Shown: positions 1 through 9,746, numbered from the stretch's first letter. The stretch is DNA of 64,000 nucleotides from Gracilimonas sp034520725 (GCA_034520725.1 JAXHNH010000020.1:138229-202228), one strand, 5' to 3'. The notes: generated by a model from the sequence alone, not told the origin. Program-made: numbers and translations.

Positions 1-1252
1 TGTTTTCATCTACATAACGGAAGTTCGTTTCATGCTTTTCAGCAATTTCCCGCACTTTCGCTGAATCAGCTTTAACGGTGATGGTATCAAAGAATGTTTC
101 AGTCAAAACCTCCACACCCATCGCTTCCAATCCTTTTTTAGTTAGTTTGGTCAGTCCATGAACTTTGGAGGCAATTTTCTTGAGTCCTTCAGGTCCGTGA
201 TACACGGCATACATGCCGGCAATAACAGCAAGCAGTACCTGAGCGGTACAAATATTGGAAGTGGCTTTCTCACGACGGATATGCTGCTCCCGTGTTTGAA
301 GCGCCATTCGGTAAGCCGGTTTACCTTCGGCGTCCTGAGTCACACCGATAATACGACCGGGTATCTTACGCTGAAATTTTTCCTGAGTCGCAAAGTAGGC
401 AGCATGTGGTCCGCCATATCCCATTGGAACCCCAAATCGTTGTGATGAACCAACCACAACATCAGCTCCCATTTCACCCGGTGCTTTTAATAAAGTCAGA
501 CTCAATAGGTCTGCAGCAACAACAGCAAACACGTCGTTTTCATGGGCTGCTTCAATAATATCTGTATAATCCTCAACCGAGCCATCAGTGGCCGGATATT
601 GCAATAACACACCAAACAGGTTTGAATCGGTGACGTCCAATTCTTTATAGTCTCCAACCACGATCTTTACATCGATCGGTTCAGCCCGTGTTTCAAGTAC
701 TTCGATGGTTTGCGGGTGACACAATTCAGACACAAAAAATACGTCAGCTTCCTTACGCTTTTTTCCTTTGCGTTGGCCAAACAACATGCTCATAGCCTCA
801 GCTGCAGCGGTTCCTTCATCCAATAAAGAAGCATTTGCCAGTTCCATGCCTGTAAGATCAGCTACCACAGTCTGAAAATTGATCAAAGCTTCAAGACGAC
901 CCTGTGCGATCTCAGCCTGATACGGAGTATAAGCCGTGTACCACCCGGGATTTTCAAGAATATTTCGCTTGATCACATTTGGCATGTTGGTGTCGTAATA
1001 CCCCATACCAATAAAAGATTTGTAAATACTGTTCTTCTCAGCCAGCTTTTTGAATTCTGTCAGAAAATCGGCTTCACTCAGTGATTCAGGCAGATCCAGT
1101 GGTTTTTGCAGACGAATACCTTCAGGGATGGTCTCATCTATAAGCTCATCAAGTGATTCAGCTTTGATAACCTCCAGCATTTTTTTTGTTGATTCCTGAT
1201 TGGGTCCGTTGTGTCGGTGAGCAAATACTTCTCGGTCGAAATTGATGTTCAT
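1..1252 (-). CDS. gcvP: Glycine dehydrogenase (P-protein), N-terminal part, cut by window edge
   Basis: P-protein of the glycine cleavage system, the PLP enzyme that decarboxylates glycine and passes the aminomethyl group to lipoyl-GcvH. About 417 N-terminal residues are visible, starting at the ATG at 1252 (MNINFDREVFAHRHNGPNQ). The typical N-terminal signatures are present: the FIGMGYYDTNMPNVI and NPGWYTAYTPYQAEIAQGRLEAL stretches and MELANASLLDEGTAAAEAM. The frame stays open to base 1, so the PLP lysine half lies outside the window. The 218 bases upstream, shared with the divergent gene at 1471, show no glycine riboswitch that I can recognise. Identification is by family-wide conserved segments and is firm. 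Confidence 0.95.
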   Translation of the reverse strand, partial: MNINFDREVFAHRHNGPNQESTKKMLEVIKAESLDELIDETIPEGIRLQKPLDLPESLSEADFLTEFKKLAEKNSIYKSFIGMGYYDTNMPNVIKRNILENPGWYTAYTPYQAEIAQGRLEALINFQTVVADLTGMELANASLLDEGTAAAEAMSMLFGQRKGKKRKEADVFFVSELCHPQTIEVLETRAEPIDVKIVVGDYKELDVTDSNLFGVLLQYPATDGSVEDYTDIIEAAHENDVFAVVAADLLSLTLLKAPGEMGADVVVGSSQRFGVPMGYGGPHAAYFATQEKFQRKIPGRIIGVTQDAEGKPAYRMALQTREQHIRREKATSNICTAQVLLAVIAGMYAVYHGPEGLKKIASKVHGLTKLTKKGLEAMGVEVLTETFFDTITVKADSAKVREIAEKHETNFRYVDEN

Positions 1253-1470
1253 TTAAGCTAATAAGTGAGGTTAGATATTTAAAAATGAAACACTGAACAG
1301 CCGTCTTACATTTCCTAAAAACAGCTTTAAATTCGGATTCTGTAAAATAAGGAAAAACGGGCTCAAAAAGACATCATTTACCTGCTCAATAAATTCAGTT
1401 TCTCATTTTTTTTGTATTTATTACAGCTCTAATCAAAATCAGTATTTCCGCTAATTAATTTTATCAAATC

Positions 1471-3459
1471 ATGGGAAAAGCACTAAAACTTTTAGTCGCC
1501 GTTTTGCTTTTGGGCACCGGCAGCATCTATGCACAGGATGCAAACACATTAAAAATTGTAATTGAACCTGATCCTGTCGTCGTAGAGGTAGGCAGCGAAC
1601 TTCAACTACAGGCAAAATTGGTAAACGCTCAGGGACAGACATTGCCTGACACCGTGTTATTCTTCTCCAGAAATGGAGCTGACCTGGAAGTATCACGTGA
1701 AGGATATGTAATAGCCAATAAGCCCGGCAACTATAATGTAATTGCCATGAGATCCGGTCCACGAGAGGAACGGGTTACCAAGAACTTTGAGATCGAAGTG
1801 CCTTACCCTCCTATCGCAGAAGTGTCGTTCAAAAATATACCGGACAATGTATATGCCAAGACCACCATTGATCTTCATGTTGATGTGATCGATGAGATGG
1901 ATCTTATCAGAGATAATCCGAATGTAACTTTCAGAAGTAGCAACGAATCTGTTGCTATGGTAAGTCATGGCAAGTTGCTAGCTCTTAAGCCCGGTAATGT
2001 TCGTATTACCGCTTCATCAGAAGGTAAATCTGCAACTCTTAACCTCAACGTTAAGAACAACCCTACTGAAGTCATTGAAATCGCCAATACCGAGACCAAT
2101 GTCAGAACCGGTGATGTGATCACATTGAACGCCACAGCAAAAGCTTCTAATGGACGAAATGTAGATGCACCGATCACTTACTCTTTTGTAGCACAGCCCG
2201 ATGACAATCTGGGGCAAGGAGCTGAGGGACAGATCAACCAAAAAGGGAAATTTGTAGCAAATGTACCGGGAACCTTTATTCTGAGTGCACGTTCCGGTGA
2301 TGCCGTGACCGATCAGGTGGTCCGTGTGCGTGAAAGAAATATAGCAAAAGACGTTGAGCTTATCGGCCATGCTGAAATTCTCGATGTACATACCTCTGAC
2401 CTTTGGGTCTGGGAAGGTGTTGACGGTCGTGATTATGCCATCACAGGAACCTGGGGCGCAAATGGTGATACTTATTTCTGGGATGTAACCGACCCTGCTA
2501 ACATGATCGCTGTCGATACAGTACGCGTGGATGCAAGAACCGTAAATGATGTCAAGATCTCTGAAGACGGAACCATTGGCGTTCTTACCCGAGAAGGTGC
2601 ATCAAACCGTAAAAACGGAATCGTGATCCTTGATGTATCTGATCCACGAAATGTAAGTGTGATCTCTGAATACACCGATGGACTTACCGGTGGTGTTCAC
2701 AATGCCTTTATCTATGAAGATCACGTTTATGCTGTTAACAACGGTCGCCGTTACGATATCATCAATATTGAAGATCCTGCAAATCCTTATACTGTTGGCA
2801 GATTCGAATTAGACACTCCCGGTCACTCTATCCATGATGTATGGATCGAAGATGGTATTGCTTACTCCAGTAATTGGAGAGACGGTGTGGTAGCTGTTGA
2901 TATCGGGAGCCGCAATAGTGAACTGGCAGATGCAGGCGGATCACCTGAAAACCCTGTGATGCTTGGCAGCTATTCCTATCCAAGTGGCCGAAATCATGCT
3001 GCTTTCCCATTTAAGAGTGAGTCTACCGGCGAATTCTATATTATTGCCGGCGATGAGTCATTTCCGTATGGATTACCCTCACGGAGTAATCCTGTAGCTG
3101 CTGCCGGATGGATCCATTTCATCAATTTTGATGGATGGGGCAATCCTGATGAGGTAGCGCGTTATCAGGTTCCTGAAGCCGGTACTCATAACTTCTGGGT
3201 TGTCGGTGATGTTCTTTACGTTGCCTACTATAATGGCGGACTTCGCATCGTGGATATTTCCGGAGAACTGATGGGTAATCTGTATGATCAGGGACGAGAG
3301 ATCGCTAAATTTGAGCCAACCCATCCGGATGCCCTCGTACCTAATGCTCCGTTCACTTGGGGACCGCAACCTCACAAAGGAAACATTTTCTTATCAGATT
3401 GGAACTCAGGAATGTGGGCTATCAAATTGGTAGATAAGCCACAACCGGGAACCAATTAA
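1471..3459 (+). CDS. Secreted Ig-like and LVIVD-repeat beta-propeller protein
   Basis: A 662-residue exported protein with a signal peptide (residues 1-21, ending SIYAQ). It is followed by two or three bacterial Ig-like (BIG2-type) domains at roughly 30-285, with phrases such as LLALKPGNVRITASSEGKS, and then LVIVD-type propeller repeats at roughly 295-655 (GIVILDVSDPRNVSVISEY, GGLRIVDISGELMG, YDIINIEDPANPYTVGRFE). No catalytic residues are recognisable, and LVIVD proteins have no settled biochemical role. The next gene, 23 bases downstream on the same strand, is another secreted propeller, so the two probably form an operon and work together at the cell surface or in the periplasm. The domain call is firm; the function is unknown. 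Confidence 0.85.
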   Translation: MGKALKLLVAVLLLGTGSIYAQDANTLKIVIEPDPVVVEVGSELQLQAKLVNAQGQTLPDTVLFFSRNGADLEVSREGYVIANKPGNYNVIAMRSGPREERVTKNFEIEVPYPPIAEVSFKNIPDNVYAKTTIDLHVDVIDEMDLIRDNPNVTFRSSNESVAMVSHGKLLALKPGNVRITASSEGKSATLNLNVKNNPTEVIEIANTETNVRTGDVITLNATAKASNGRNVDAPITYSFVAQPDDNLGQGAEGQINQKGKFVANVPGTFILSARSGDAVTDQVVRVRERNIAKDVELIGHAEILDVHTSDLWVWEGVDGRDYAITGTWGANGDTYFWDVTDPANMIAVDTVRVDARTVNDVKISEDGTIGVLTREGASNRKNGIVILDVSDPRNVSVISEYTDGLTGGVHNAFIYEDHVYAVNNGRRYDIINIEDPANPYTVGRFELDTPGHSIHDVWIEDGIAYSSNWRDGVVAVDIGSRNSELADAGGSPENPVMLGSYSYPSGRNHAAFPFKSESTGEFYIIAGDESFPYGLPSRSNPVAAAGWIHFINFDGWGNPDEVARYQVPEAGTHNFWVVGDVLYVAYYNGGLRIVDISGELMGNLYDQGREIAKFEPTHPDALVPNAPFTWGPQPHKGNIFLSDWNSGMWAIKLVDKPQPGTN

Positions 3460-3482
3460 ACCAAATCAAGAGTATAAGCACT

Positions 3483-4625
3483 ATGCAGTTTAAGAGAGTA
3501 TTACAGGCAGTTTTTATCGGTGGGTTCCTCATATGGGGAACTTCCGATATTCTTGCTCAGGATTATTATTTGTACGTTGCCGCTGAATCTGACGATCAGG
3601 TTCACCTGGTTCATTTTGATGGTGAAACCCAGAATGGAGAAATAGCTGAGACCATTGATGTTGGAACCTGGCCTCAGGAGAACGAGGGACCACACGGGCT
3701 CAACGTTTCACCGGATGGTGAACATTGGTTCGTAAGTATTGCTCATGGCATGCCCTATGGTTCGCTATGGAAATACAAAACAGGTACCAACGAGTTTGTC
3801 GATAAAGTGGAACTCGGTCTTTTCCCGGCCACCATGGATATCTCATCTTCAACAGGGCTACTGTACATCGTAAACTTTAACCTTCACGGTGATATGGAAC
3901 CCAGCACGGTTTCTGTTGTTGAACCTGAAAGCATGATGCGCTTAGATGATATCGAAACAGGGATCATGCCACACGGTTCTCGGGTCACTGATGACGGAAC
4001 CCGTCAGTATCACGTCTCCATGATGACGGATGAACTCATTGAGATAGATACCAAAACCCTGGAGGTATCCAAGCGATTCAAACTGGGCAAAAATGCTGAC
4101 AACAGTCAACATACTATGACGGCAAGCTCCGATATGGATCACTCCAACATGGATCATTCGGATCATCGGGAAATGGGACACAATCCGGTAGAAAAGCCAA
4201 CATGGGCAGATCCTCATCCAACCAAACCCCTCGTTTATATTGCCGGAAACGGTTCTGATGAGATCCTTGAAGTGGATACAAAGAAATGGGAAGTCACCAA
4301 GCGCTGGAACACCGGCAAGGCCCCTTATAATCTTGAAGTCTCCAATGATGGTAAATTGCTCGTTGTAACCTACAAAGGTGAAGGAGCCACCGGAGTCTGG
4401 GATCTGGAAAAAGGTGAAGAACTCGCCAAGATCCCTAACAGCCGAAAGGTAAGCCATGGTGTTACCATCTCACCCGACAATAAATTTGCCTTTATCTCTG
4501 TAGAGGGTATTGGCGGTGAACCGGGATCCGTTGACATCATCAACCTGAAAACGTTGAAGCGTGTTGATGTGGTTGAGACCGGAAAACAAGCCGGTGGTAT
4601 TATCTTCTGGAAGATGGATAGCTGA
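3483..4625 (+). CDS. Secreted YncE-like beta-propeller protein with Met/His-rich insert
   Basis: A 380-residue protein with a signal peptide (about residues 1-25, ending ILAQ) and YncE/cytochrome-D1-like propeller blades (GPHGLNVSPDGEHWFVS, GIMPHGSRVTDDGTRQYHVS, HGVTISPDNKFAFISVEG). Residues 210-233 form an insert dense in Met, His and Asp, with the DMDHSNMDHSDHREMGH stretch at 217-233. Such an insert in an exported protein suggests copper or other metal binding (inference). It follows the LVIVD-repeat gene by 23 bases and a hairpin terminator lies 33 bases beyond its stop, which closes a two-gene unit. No enzymatic function can be assigned. Confidence 0.8.
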   Translation: MQFKRVLQAVFIGGFLIWGTSDILAQDYYLYVAAESDDQVHLVHFDGETQNGEIAETIDVGTWPQENEGPHGLNVSPDGEHWFVSIAHGMPYGSLWKYKTGTNEFVDKVELGLFPATMDISSSTGLLYIVNFNLHGDMEPSTVSVVEPESMMRLDDIETGIMPHGSRVTDDGTRQYHVSMMTDELIEIDTKTLEVSKRFKLGKNADNSQHTMTASSDMDHSNMDHSDHREMGHNPVEKPTWADPHPTKPLVYIAGNGSDEILEVDTKKWEVTKRWNTGKAPYNLEVSNDGKLLVVTYKGEGATGVWDLEKGEELAKIPNSRKVSHGVTISPDNKFAFISVEGIGGEPGSVDIINLKTLKRVDVVETGKQAGGIIFWKMDS

Positions 4626-4658
4626 TCCAGACATTACATTAGATTTGAAATGACTACG

Positions 4659-4690
4659 AAGCCGGAATGATCATTCATACCGGCTTTTTT
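4659..4690 (+). terminator. Rho-independent terminator after the propeller pair
   Basis: AAGCCGG and CCGGCTT form a seven-base stem. The loop contains AATGATCATT, and a run of T follows on the plus strand. It sits 33 bases after the stop at 4625 and touches the 3' end of the convergent gene at 4689. Confidence 0.8.
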
Positions 4691-5408
4691 ATTTCAGAGA
4701 TATCATGTGGCTGACACTATGATCTTTTTCGTTTTCTTTGGCAATGGTATCCTTATCCAATGGCGAAATATTGTACCCAAGTTTGTCAGCTATTCCAACA
4801 ATTAATGACTCCAGCCGTCCTTTATCTGTGTTGAATTTCACCAAAGCTGAGCCTGTCCTAATATCGATCCTTTTGGCTGCGCGGCCGATCATATCTGCAC
4901 AACGAATAACCTCTGACCCACTGTAGCTTTCACTGTCCGTCAACGGACTAGGCTTAAACGACTTCTTGTGTACACTAAGCGATCTTATCTCACCTGCTTT
5001 TTCATCCTGCTGCAGCCACTCGATCTTATGATCCACATCTTTAATGTAATAGGCAAGGTATCTTGGCTTTTCACTTTCAATATGAAAACTGAATTCGGAA
5101 ACCCAAATTTGTTTCACATCTTCCATAGAGATGTCGAACCAGATTCCCCCTCCTTCAACTTCCAAAACCAGTTTATCATCTGAACTTTGCCTTTCGTTGA
5201 TATGCAGATCCAGTGGTAAATTAAAGGCGTCTGTCAGCTTTGAGATCTCAGCTTCCGGAAGCACTCTTAGTTTGGGGCTATCATCTTCAGCTTTTACAAA
5301 ATCAGGAGCATCATTCTCAAACGTACAGGTCACACTACTTATCCTTAAAAAAATCCTGATTAGACCAGTTTCAATAGGTTCTTCGAATGCTTTAAGTTTT
5401 TTACTCAT
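4689..5408 (-). CDS. Conserved-looking hypothetical cytoplasmic protein
   Basis: A 239-residue protein that I do not recognise. It has no signal peptide or membrane segment. It is acidic with short alternating strands and helices (KLVLEVEGGGIWFDISMEDVKQIWVSEFSFHIES), and its C-terminal third (SEVIRCADMIGRAAKRIDIRTGSALVKFNTDKGRLESLI) looks like a small alpha/beta domain. The start MSKKLKAFEEP is the first ATG. Upstream on the minus strand TACCTTTC resembles a Bacteroidota -7 element. It stands alone between convergent and divergent neighbours. The open frame, codon use and promoter-like upstream region support it as real, but no function can be given. Confidence 0.65.
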   Translation of the reverse strand: MSKKLKAFEEPIETGLIRIFLRISSVTCTFENDAPDFVKAEDDSPKLRVLPEAEISKLTDAFNLPLDLHINERQSSDDKLVLEVEGGGIWFDISMEDVKQIWVSEFSFHIESEKPRYLAYYIKDVDHKIEWLQQDEKAGEIRSLSVHKKSFKPSPLTDSESYSGSEVIRCADMIGRAAKRIDIRTGSALVKFNTDKGRLESLIVGIADKLGYNISPLDKDTIAKENEKDHSVSHMISLK

Positions 5409-5484
5409 AACTAAAGTTTTCAGTGTAATTTATAGAAAGGTAGTAAAATTATTTTCTGCATAGTAATGCACAAAATTTATATAT

Positions 5485-5498
5485 TTAGTCGTGACTAA
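5485..5498. promoter_or_regulatory. Palindromic operator candidate upstream of the ZIP transporter
   Basis: TTAGTC-GT-GACTAA is a perfect 6-2-6 palindrome 47 bases before the ATG of the ZIP transporter. The size and AT-rich arms resemble sites of Fur/DtxR-class metalloregulators. This is inferred from symmetry and context only; the regulator gene is not in the window. Confidence 0.45.
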
Positions 5499-5545
5499 CT
5501 TTTTAATACGATTCGACAAATAACTATTTAAATTGATTCACTTTT

Positions 5546-6376
5546 ATGGAATTTATTCCCGATTGGTTTCTCAACCTTGACCCGATCACTCAAGCACTTA
5601 TAGGAGGTTTATTTACCTGGTGTGTTACCTCCCTTGGTGCAGCAACGGTCTTCATGACAAAGAATATCAACTACAAAGTACTTGATGGCATGATGGGATT
5701 TGCAGCCGGCGTCATGATCGCAGCCAGTGTGTGGTCACTGATCATTCCCGGTATTGATCTGGCAGAAGCACAGGGTATGATCGGATGGATCCCGGCTGCC
5801 ATTGGTTTTCTGCTGGGTGGAATATTCTTACGCATTTGCGATGCCTATATCCCCCATCTTCATATTGGCCTTCCTCGTGACGCTGCAGAAGGTGTGGATA
5901 CCAAATGGAAACGGGCTACACTGCTCGTTCTTGCCATCACCTTGCATAACATTCCTGAAGGTCTTGCCATTGGGGTACTTTTTGGAGCAGCCAGCATTGG
6001 TATGGAATTAGATGGTGGCGCAACGGTTATCGGAGCCGTTGCACTGTCAATAGGAATTGGTATACAGAATTTCCCTGAAGGCTTAGCTATATCCATGCCA
6101 TTACGGAGAGATGGGGTTAGCCGACTGAAGAGTTTTAACTATGGGCAATTATCGGCTGTTGTTGAACCGATAGCCGCAGTCATTGGGGCAGCCGCTGTTA
6201 TCTATATCACTCCGGCACTTCCTTATGCTCTCTCATTTGCTGCCGGTGCCATGATCTATGTTGTTGTTGAGGAATTGATACCGGAGAGTCAACAGCACGG
6301 AAATGCCGACCTTGCCACGCTTGGACTCATGATAGGCTTTGTGGTGATGATGGTACTGGATGTTTCTCTTGGATAA
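5546..6376 (+). CDS. ZIP-family divalent metal transporter
   Basis: A 276-residue inner-membrane protein with about eight transmembrane segments. It carries the two ZIP metal-site helices: HNIPEGLAIG at residues 134-143 and NFPEGLAIS from residue 175, followed by the conserved VVVEELIPES segment near the C-terminus. ZIP proteins such as bacterial ZupT take up zinc and other divalent metals into the cytoplasm. Length and topology are normal. The promoter region contains a perfect palindrome (5485-5498), which suggests metal-dependent repression. It is a single-gene unit, divergent from the gene at 5408. Substrate choice (zinc, manganese or iron) cannot be read from the sequence. Confidence 0.9.
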   Translation: MEFIPDWFLNLDPITQALIGGLFTWCVTSLGAATVFMTKNINYKVLDGMMGFAAGVMIAASVWSLIIPGIDLAEAQGMIGWIPAAIGFLLGGIFLRICDAYIPHLHIGLPRDAAEGVDTKWKRATLLVLAITLHNIPEGLAIGVLFGAASIGMELDGGATVIGAVALSIGIGIQNFPEGLAISMPLRRDGVSRLKSFNYGQLSAVVEPIAAVIGAAAVIYITPALPYALSFAAGAMIYVVVEELIPESQQHGNADLATLGLMIGFVVMMVLDVSLG

Positions 6377-6532
6377 TGAGCAAAGCTTATTAGTGCTTCA
6401 AATTTAACCGTCAAAGCTTTCTGCATTACACCAGACGAATCTACTTTTCTCAAAGCAGAAAATGCTTTCTTAAAATCGGTGCGCATTTCGTACCTTTAGC
6501 ACCTTTCATATTCACCAAAAAAGCATACTCCA

Positions 6533-8203
6533 TTGAGCGATAACAAGATCATATTTTCTATGGTTGGGGTCTCTAAGACATACAAACCCAACAAAACAGT
6601 TTTAAAAGATATCTACCTTTCATTTTTCTATGGTGCAAAGATCGGCGTACTTGGCCTTAACGGAGCCGGTAAATCGACTCTGCTTCGCATCATAGCCGGT
6701 GAGGATCAAAATTATCAGGGTGATATCAGCTTCCAAAAGGGTATCACATTTGGATATTTATCTCAGGAGCCAAAACTGGATACATCCAAAACGGTAAAGG
6801 AGATCGTGGAGGAAGGAGTTCAGGATACTATGGACCTGCTTAAAGAATATGAATCCATCAACGCTCAATTTACGGATCCTGATGCCGATTTTGAAAAATT
6901 GATCGAAAAACAAGCCAAGCTGCAGGAGAAGATCGATCGGATCGATGCCTGGGATATTGACAGCAAGCTGGAACAAGCTATGGATGCTCTCAGATGTCCT
7001 CCGGGAGACACCTCAGTAGAAGTGCTCTCAGGTGGTGAGGCAAGACGAGTGGCTCTGTGCCGTCTCTTGCTGAAGAAGCCCGATGTTCTGTTACTGGATG
7101 AGCCTACCAACCACCTTGATGCCGAATCTGTGCTCTGGCTGGAACAACACCTGGCCAGATATGAAGGAACCGTGATCGCCGTGACTCACGATCGTTATTT
7201 CCTCGATAATGTTGCCGGCTGGATACTTGAACTGGATCGCGGTGAAGGCATTCCTTTTGAAGGAAACTATAGCTCGTGGCTGGAACAGAAATCAAAACGA
7301 CTGGAACAGGAAGAGAAAGAGGAGTCCAAGCGGCAAAAAACTCTCAAACAAGAGCTTGAATGGATTCAGCAGAATCCAAAAGGTCGTCGTGCTAAAAGTA
7401 AGGCTCGTATCAACAAGTACGAGGAGATGCTTTCAGAGGAATATGATAAACGACGGGACGATATGGAGATCTTTATTCCTGCCGGACCTCGCCTTGGTGA
7501 CAAGGTTATTGTGGCTGATCATGTGTCCAAAGGATTTGAGGATAGGCTCCTCATTGAGGATATGAACTTTCGGCTGCCACCGGGTGGTATTGTTGGTGTG
7601 ATCGGTCCAAACGGTGCCGGTAAAACCACTCTGTTTAAAATGATCACCGGAGAAGAAGAACCTGATAAAGGAACTTTGGTCACCGGAGAAACCGTCGAAC
7701 TGGGTTATGTTGACCAAAAAAGACCATTGGATTCAAATAAAACCATTTGGGAAGAGATCTCAGGCGGGCATGATACCATTAAGCTTGGAAACCGGGAAGT
7801 TAACTCCCGAGCCTATGTTGCCAGATTTAACTTCAGTGGCAGTGATCAGCAGAAGAAAGTAACCGAGTTATCCGGCGGTGAAAGAAACCGTGTTCACCTT
7901 GCCAAAATGCTCAAGGAAGGCGCCAATGTTCTTTTATTGGATGAGCCTACCAATGATCTTGACGTAAACACGCTGCGCGCCCTCGAGGAAGCCCTTCTTG
8001 AGTTTGCAGGCTGTGCCGTTGTGATATCGCATGATAGATGGTTCCTTGATAGAATTGCGACCCACATTCTGGCTTTTGAGGGAGACTCACAGGTTTACTG
8101 GTTTGAGGGTAACTTCGAGGAATACGAGGAGAACAAGAAACAGCGTCTTGGCATTACCGATGATCAACCACACCGCATCAAATACAAAAAACTAATGCGT
8201 TAA
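6533..8203 (+). CDS. ettA: ABC-F translational regulator EttA
   Basis: A 556-residue cytosolic ATPase with two ABC domains and no membrane segments, nearly the same length as E. coli EttA (555). Walker A motifs are GLNGAGKST (41-49) and GPNGAGKTT (from 358). Signatures are LSGGE (165-169) and LSGGERN (from 446), with LLLDEPTNHLD and LLLDEPTNDLD as Walker B. The ELEWIQQNPKGRRAKSKARI linker is the ABC-F interdomain arm. EttA binds the ribosomal E site and gates translation according to the ATP/ADP ratio. The start is a TTG at 6533; the next in-frame ATG would trim the conserved IIFSMVGVSKTY segment, so TTG is preferred. TACCTTTA at 6491-6498 could be the -7 element. Confidence 0.95.
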   Translation: MSDNKIIFSMVGVSKTYKPNKTVLKDIYLSFFYGAKIGVLGLNGAGKSTLLRIIAGEDQNYQGDISFQKGITFGYLSQEPKLDTSKTVKEIVEEGVQDTMDLLKEYESINAQFTDPDADFEKLIEKQAKLQEKIDRIDAWDIDSKLEQAMDALRCPPGDTSVEVLSGGEARRVALCRLLLKKPDVLLLDEPTNHLDAESVLWLEQHLARYEGTVIAVTHDRYFLDNVAGWILELDRGEGIPFEGNYSSWLEQKSKRLEQEEKEESKRQKTLKQELEWIQQNPKGRRAKSKARINKYEEMLSEEYDKRRDDMEIFIPAGPRLGDKVIVADHVSKGFEDRLLIEDMNFRLPPGGIVGVIGPNGAGKTTLFKMITGEEEPDKGTLVTGETVELGYVDQKRPLDSNKTIWEEISGGHDTIKLGNREVNSRAYVARFNFSGSDQQKKVTELSGGERNRVHLAKMLKEGANVLLLDEPTNDLDVNTLRALEEALLEFAGCAVVISHDRWFLDRIATHILAFEGDSQVYWFEGNFEEYEENKKQRLGITDDQPHRIKYKKLMR

Positions 8204-8252
8204 ATAACATTAACGGGATAATGGGTGGATCTGAAAAATAATTTGGTCTACC

Positions 8253-9746
8253 CTATTCCTCTCCACCTGTAGCTTTATCGGGTATATCTGAACATTCCTG
8301 TACCTTTTCGACTTCCGGGTTTTCCACTACCCAGTCATACACCTTCTGGCAATCCTCTCCATTCAGGTCTTCCACCTCAAAACTCATCCCCCCTGCACCT
8401 GAAGCTACTGTTGTACTGAGACTGTACACATCTTTTCTACTTTGAAATGGATTTTGTGATAACTCCGCATTTTGAACCCGAATACGCTTTGCTATGGCTG
8501 TGGTTCTGGATATCCTTCTAAATCTGGAACGGATATAATCTTTATCAATTCCTATCGCAGCATCCCTGTAGCGTAACCAACCCAATAATCCCATCAGAGG
8601 TAGTGAGAATATCAAAATCCATCCGTAATCCAGTAAATACCAAACAAAGGGCAATAGAAACAGGATCAAGTAAGCCGGCCTTCTGATGTAACGAAACTTA
8701 ACCTTGGGCTTTGGCGTGATCTCATATTCCGGCTCTTTATAATCCGAAATAAAATCATTCAGAAATTCGCCGAATTTATCGGCAGCCAGATATGGGGCAA
8801 TCACAATGGACCTCCCCTTTTGTGTTTGATTGAATCCGGCACTTTCAATGTAGACCATACCATAACCAAACGGCTGTCTGATAACCCCTTCTACAAAGCG
8901 AACAGCCTGAATCCGGTCAAACGGAATGGTAATATGTTTCCTCTCAATAAGCCCACTGGTGATGATCAATTCCTTTGAGTTCTTTTGCAGCTGAAAATCT
9001 GAGTAATTGAAGATCACCCCAAGAAATGATAAGGTCCACGAGACCACTATTATCGCAACAACAATAGTTATGATCATGGTTACATTATTGAATCCCGGTA
9101 ATACTTCATATAGATAATCAATGGTTTCTTCGTTGATAACTTCATTCAACTGACCTGAAATTGCACCAAGAATAGAAGCGATCAAACCAAAATTACCGGA
9201 AGTGAATGCAGCGTACACAAGGTCTTTATTGGGAAGTTTCCAGGTGTCAAGTATCTTTTCTTCCTCATCCTGATGCTGATCAATATCATCTTCTGAGTCA
9301 AACTCAGTCTGACCATTTTTCTTCCGTAACTCGGTTCGTAGTGCCTCTGCCTCCTCCCGTGAGATTGCACTGATAGTTGCTGATTCAGTTCCTCCACCTG
9401 CGGTTTTGATCTCAACCTTAACAAGTCCAAAAACACGTTGTATTAAACCTTCTGTGATATCGATCACCTGAATCCGGTCTTTGGACATATAGATGTTATT
9501 CTTTACAAACACCCCTTTCTTGATCTGAAGCTCATCATCTTTTACCCGGTATCTGAAGACCCACCATCCAAAAACTCCCGCAATTAGTGATAGCCCAAGT
9601 CCCGCAGCCAGGAAATACAAAAAATATCCTTCAGTATTCGAGGTACCTATAAAAAACAGAATGATCAGCGTGATGAAATTCTGTTTTATAGTCTCAAAAA
9701 CCTGTGAAACAGCAGCAACAGGATGTTGTTTCTTGAAATCAGACAT
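8253..9746 (-). CDS. bPH2-domain membrane protein, YdbT-like
   Basis: A 497-residue membrane protein with paired hydrophobic segments near residues 20-75, 205-260 and 355-395. Three bacterial PH (bPH2, DUF304) modules lie between and after them: about 65-125 (YRVKDDELQIKKGVFVKNN), 247-310 (LIITSGLIERKHITIPFDRI) and 395-475 (IGIDKDYIRSRFRRISR). This matches the YdbT architecture. YdbS/YdbT pairs occur widely and protect against certain secreted antimicrobials in Bacillus, but the biochemical role is not settled. Its start overlaps the end of the smaller bPH2 gene by eight bases, so the two are translationally coupled. Confidence 0.85.
   Translation of the reverse strand: MSDFKKQHPVAAVSQVFETIKQNFITLIILFFIGTSNTEGYFLYFLAAGLGLSLIAGVFGWWVFRYRVKDDELQIKKGVFVKNNIYMSKDRIQVIDITEGLIQRVFGLVKVEIKTAGGGTESATISAISREEAEALRTELRKKNGQTEFDSEDDIDQHQDEEEKILDTWKLPNKDLVYAAFTSGNFGLIASILGAISGQLNEVINEETIDYLYEVLPGFNNVTMIITIVVAIIVVSWTLSFLGVIFNYSDFQLQKNSKELIITSGLIERKHITIPFDRIQAVRFVEGVIRQPFGYGMVYIESAGFNQTQKGRSIVIAPYLAADKFGEFLNDFISDYKEPEYEITPKPKVKFRYIRRPAYLILFLLPFVWYLLDYGWILIFSLPLMGLLGWLRYRDAAIGIDKDYIRSRFRRISRTTAIAKRIRVQNAELSQNPFQSRKDVYSLSTTVASGAGGMSFEVEDLNGEDCQKVYDWVVENPEVEKVQECSDIPDKATGGEE

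Noticed and set aside
1253..1470. Glycine riboswitch upstream of gcvP
   Set aside because: I could not find the conserved glycine aptamer cores in the 218-base region on the minus strand.
1469..1762. Minus-strand frame opposite the LVIVD-repeat gene
   Set aside because: It is a shadow of the well-supported plus-strand gene with signal peptide and domain matches.
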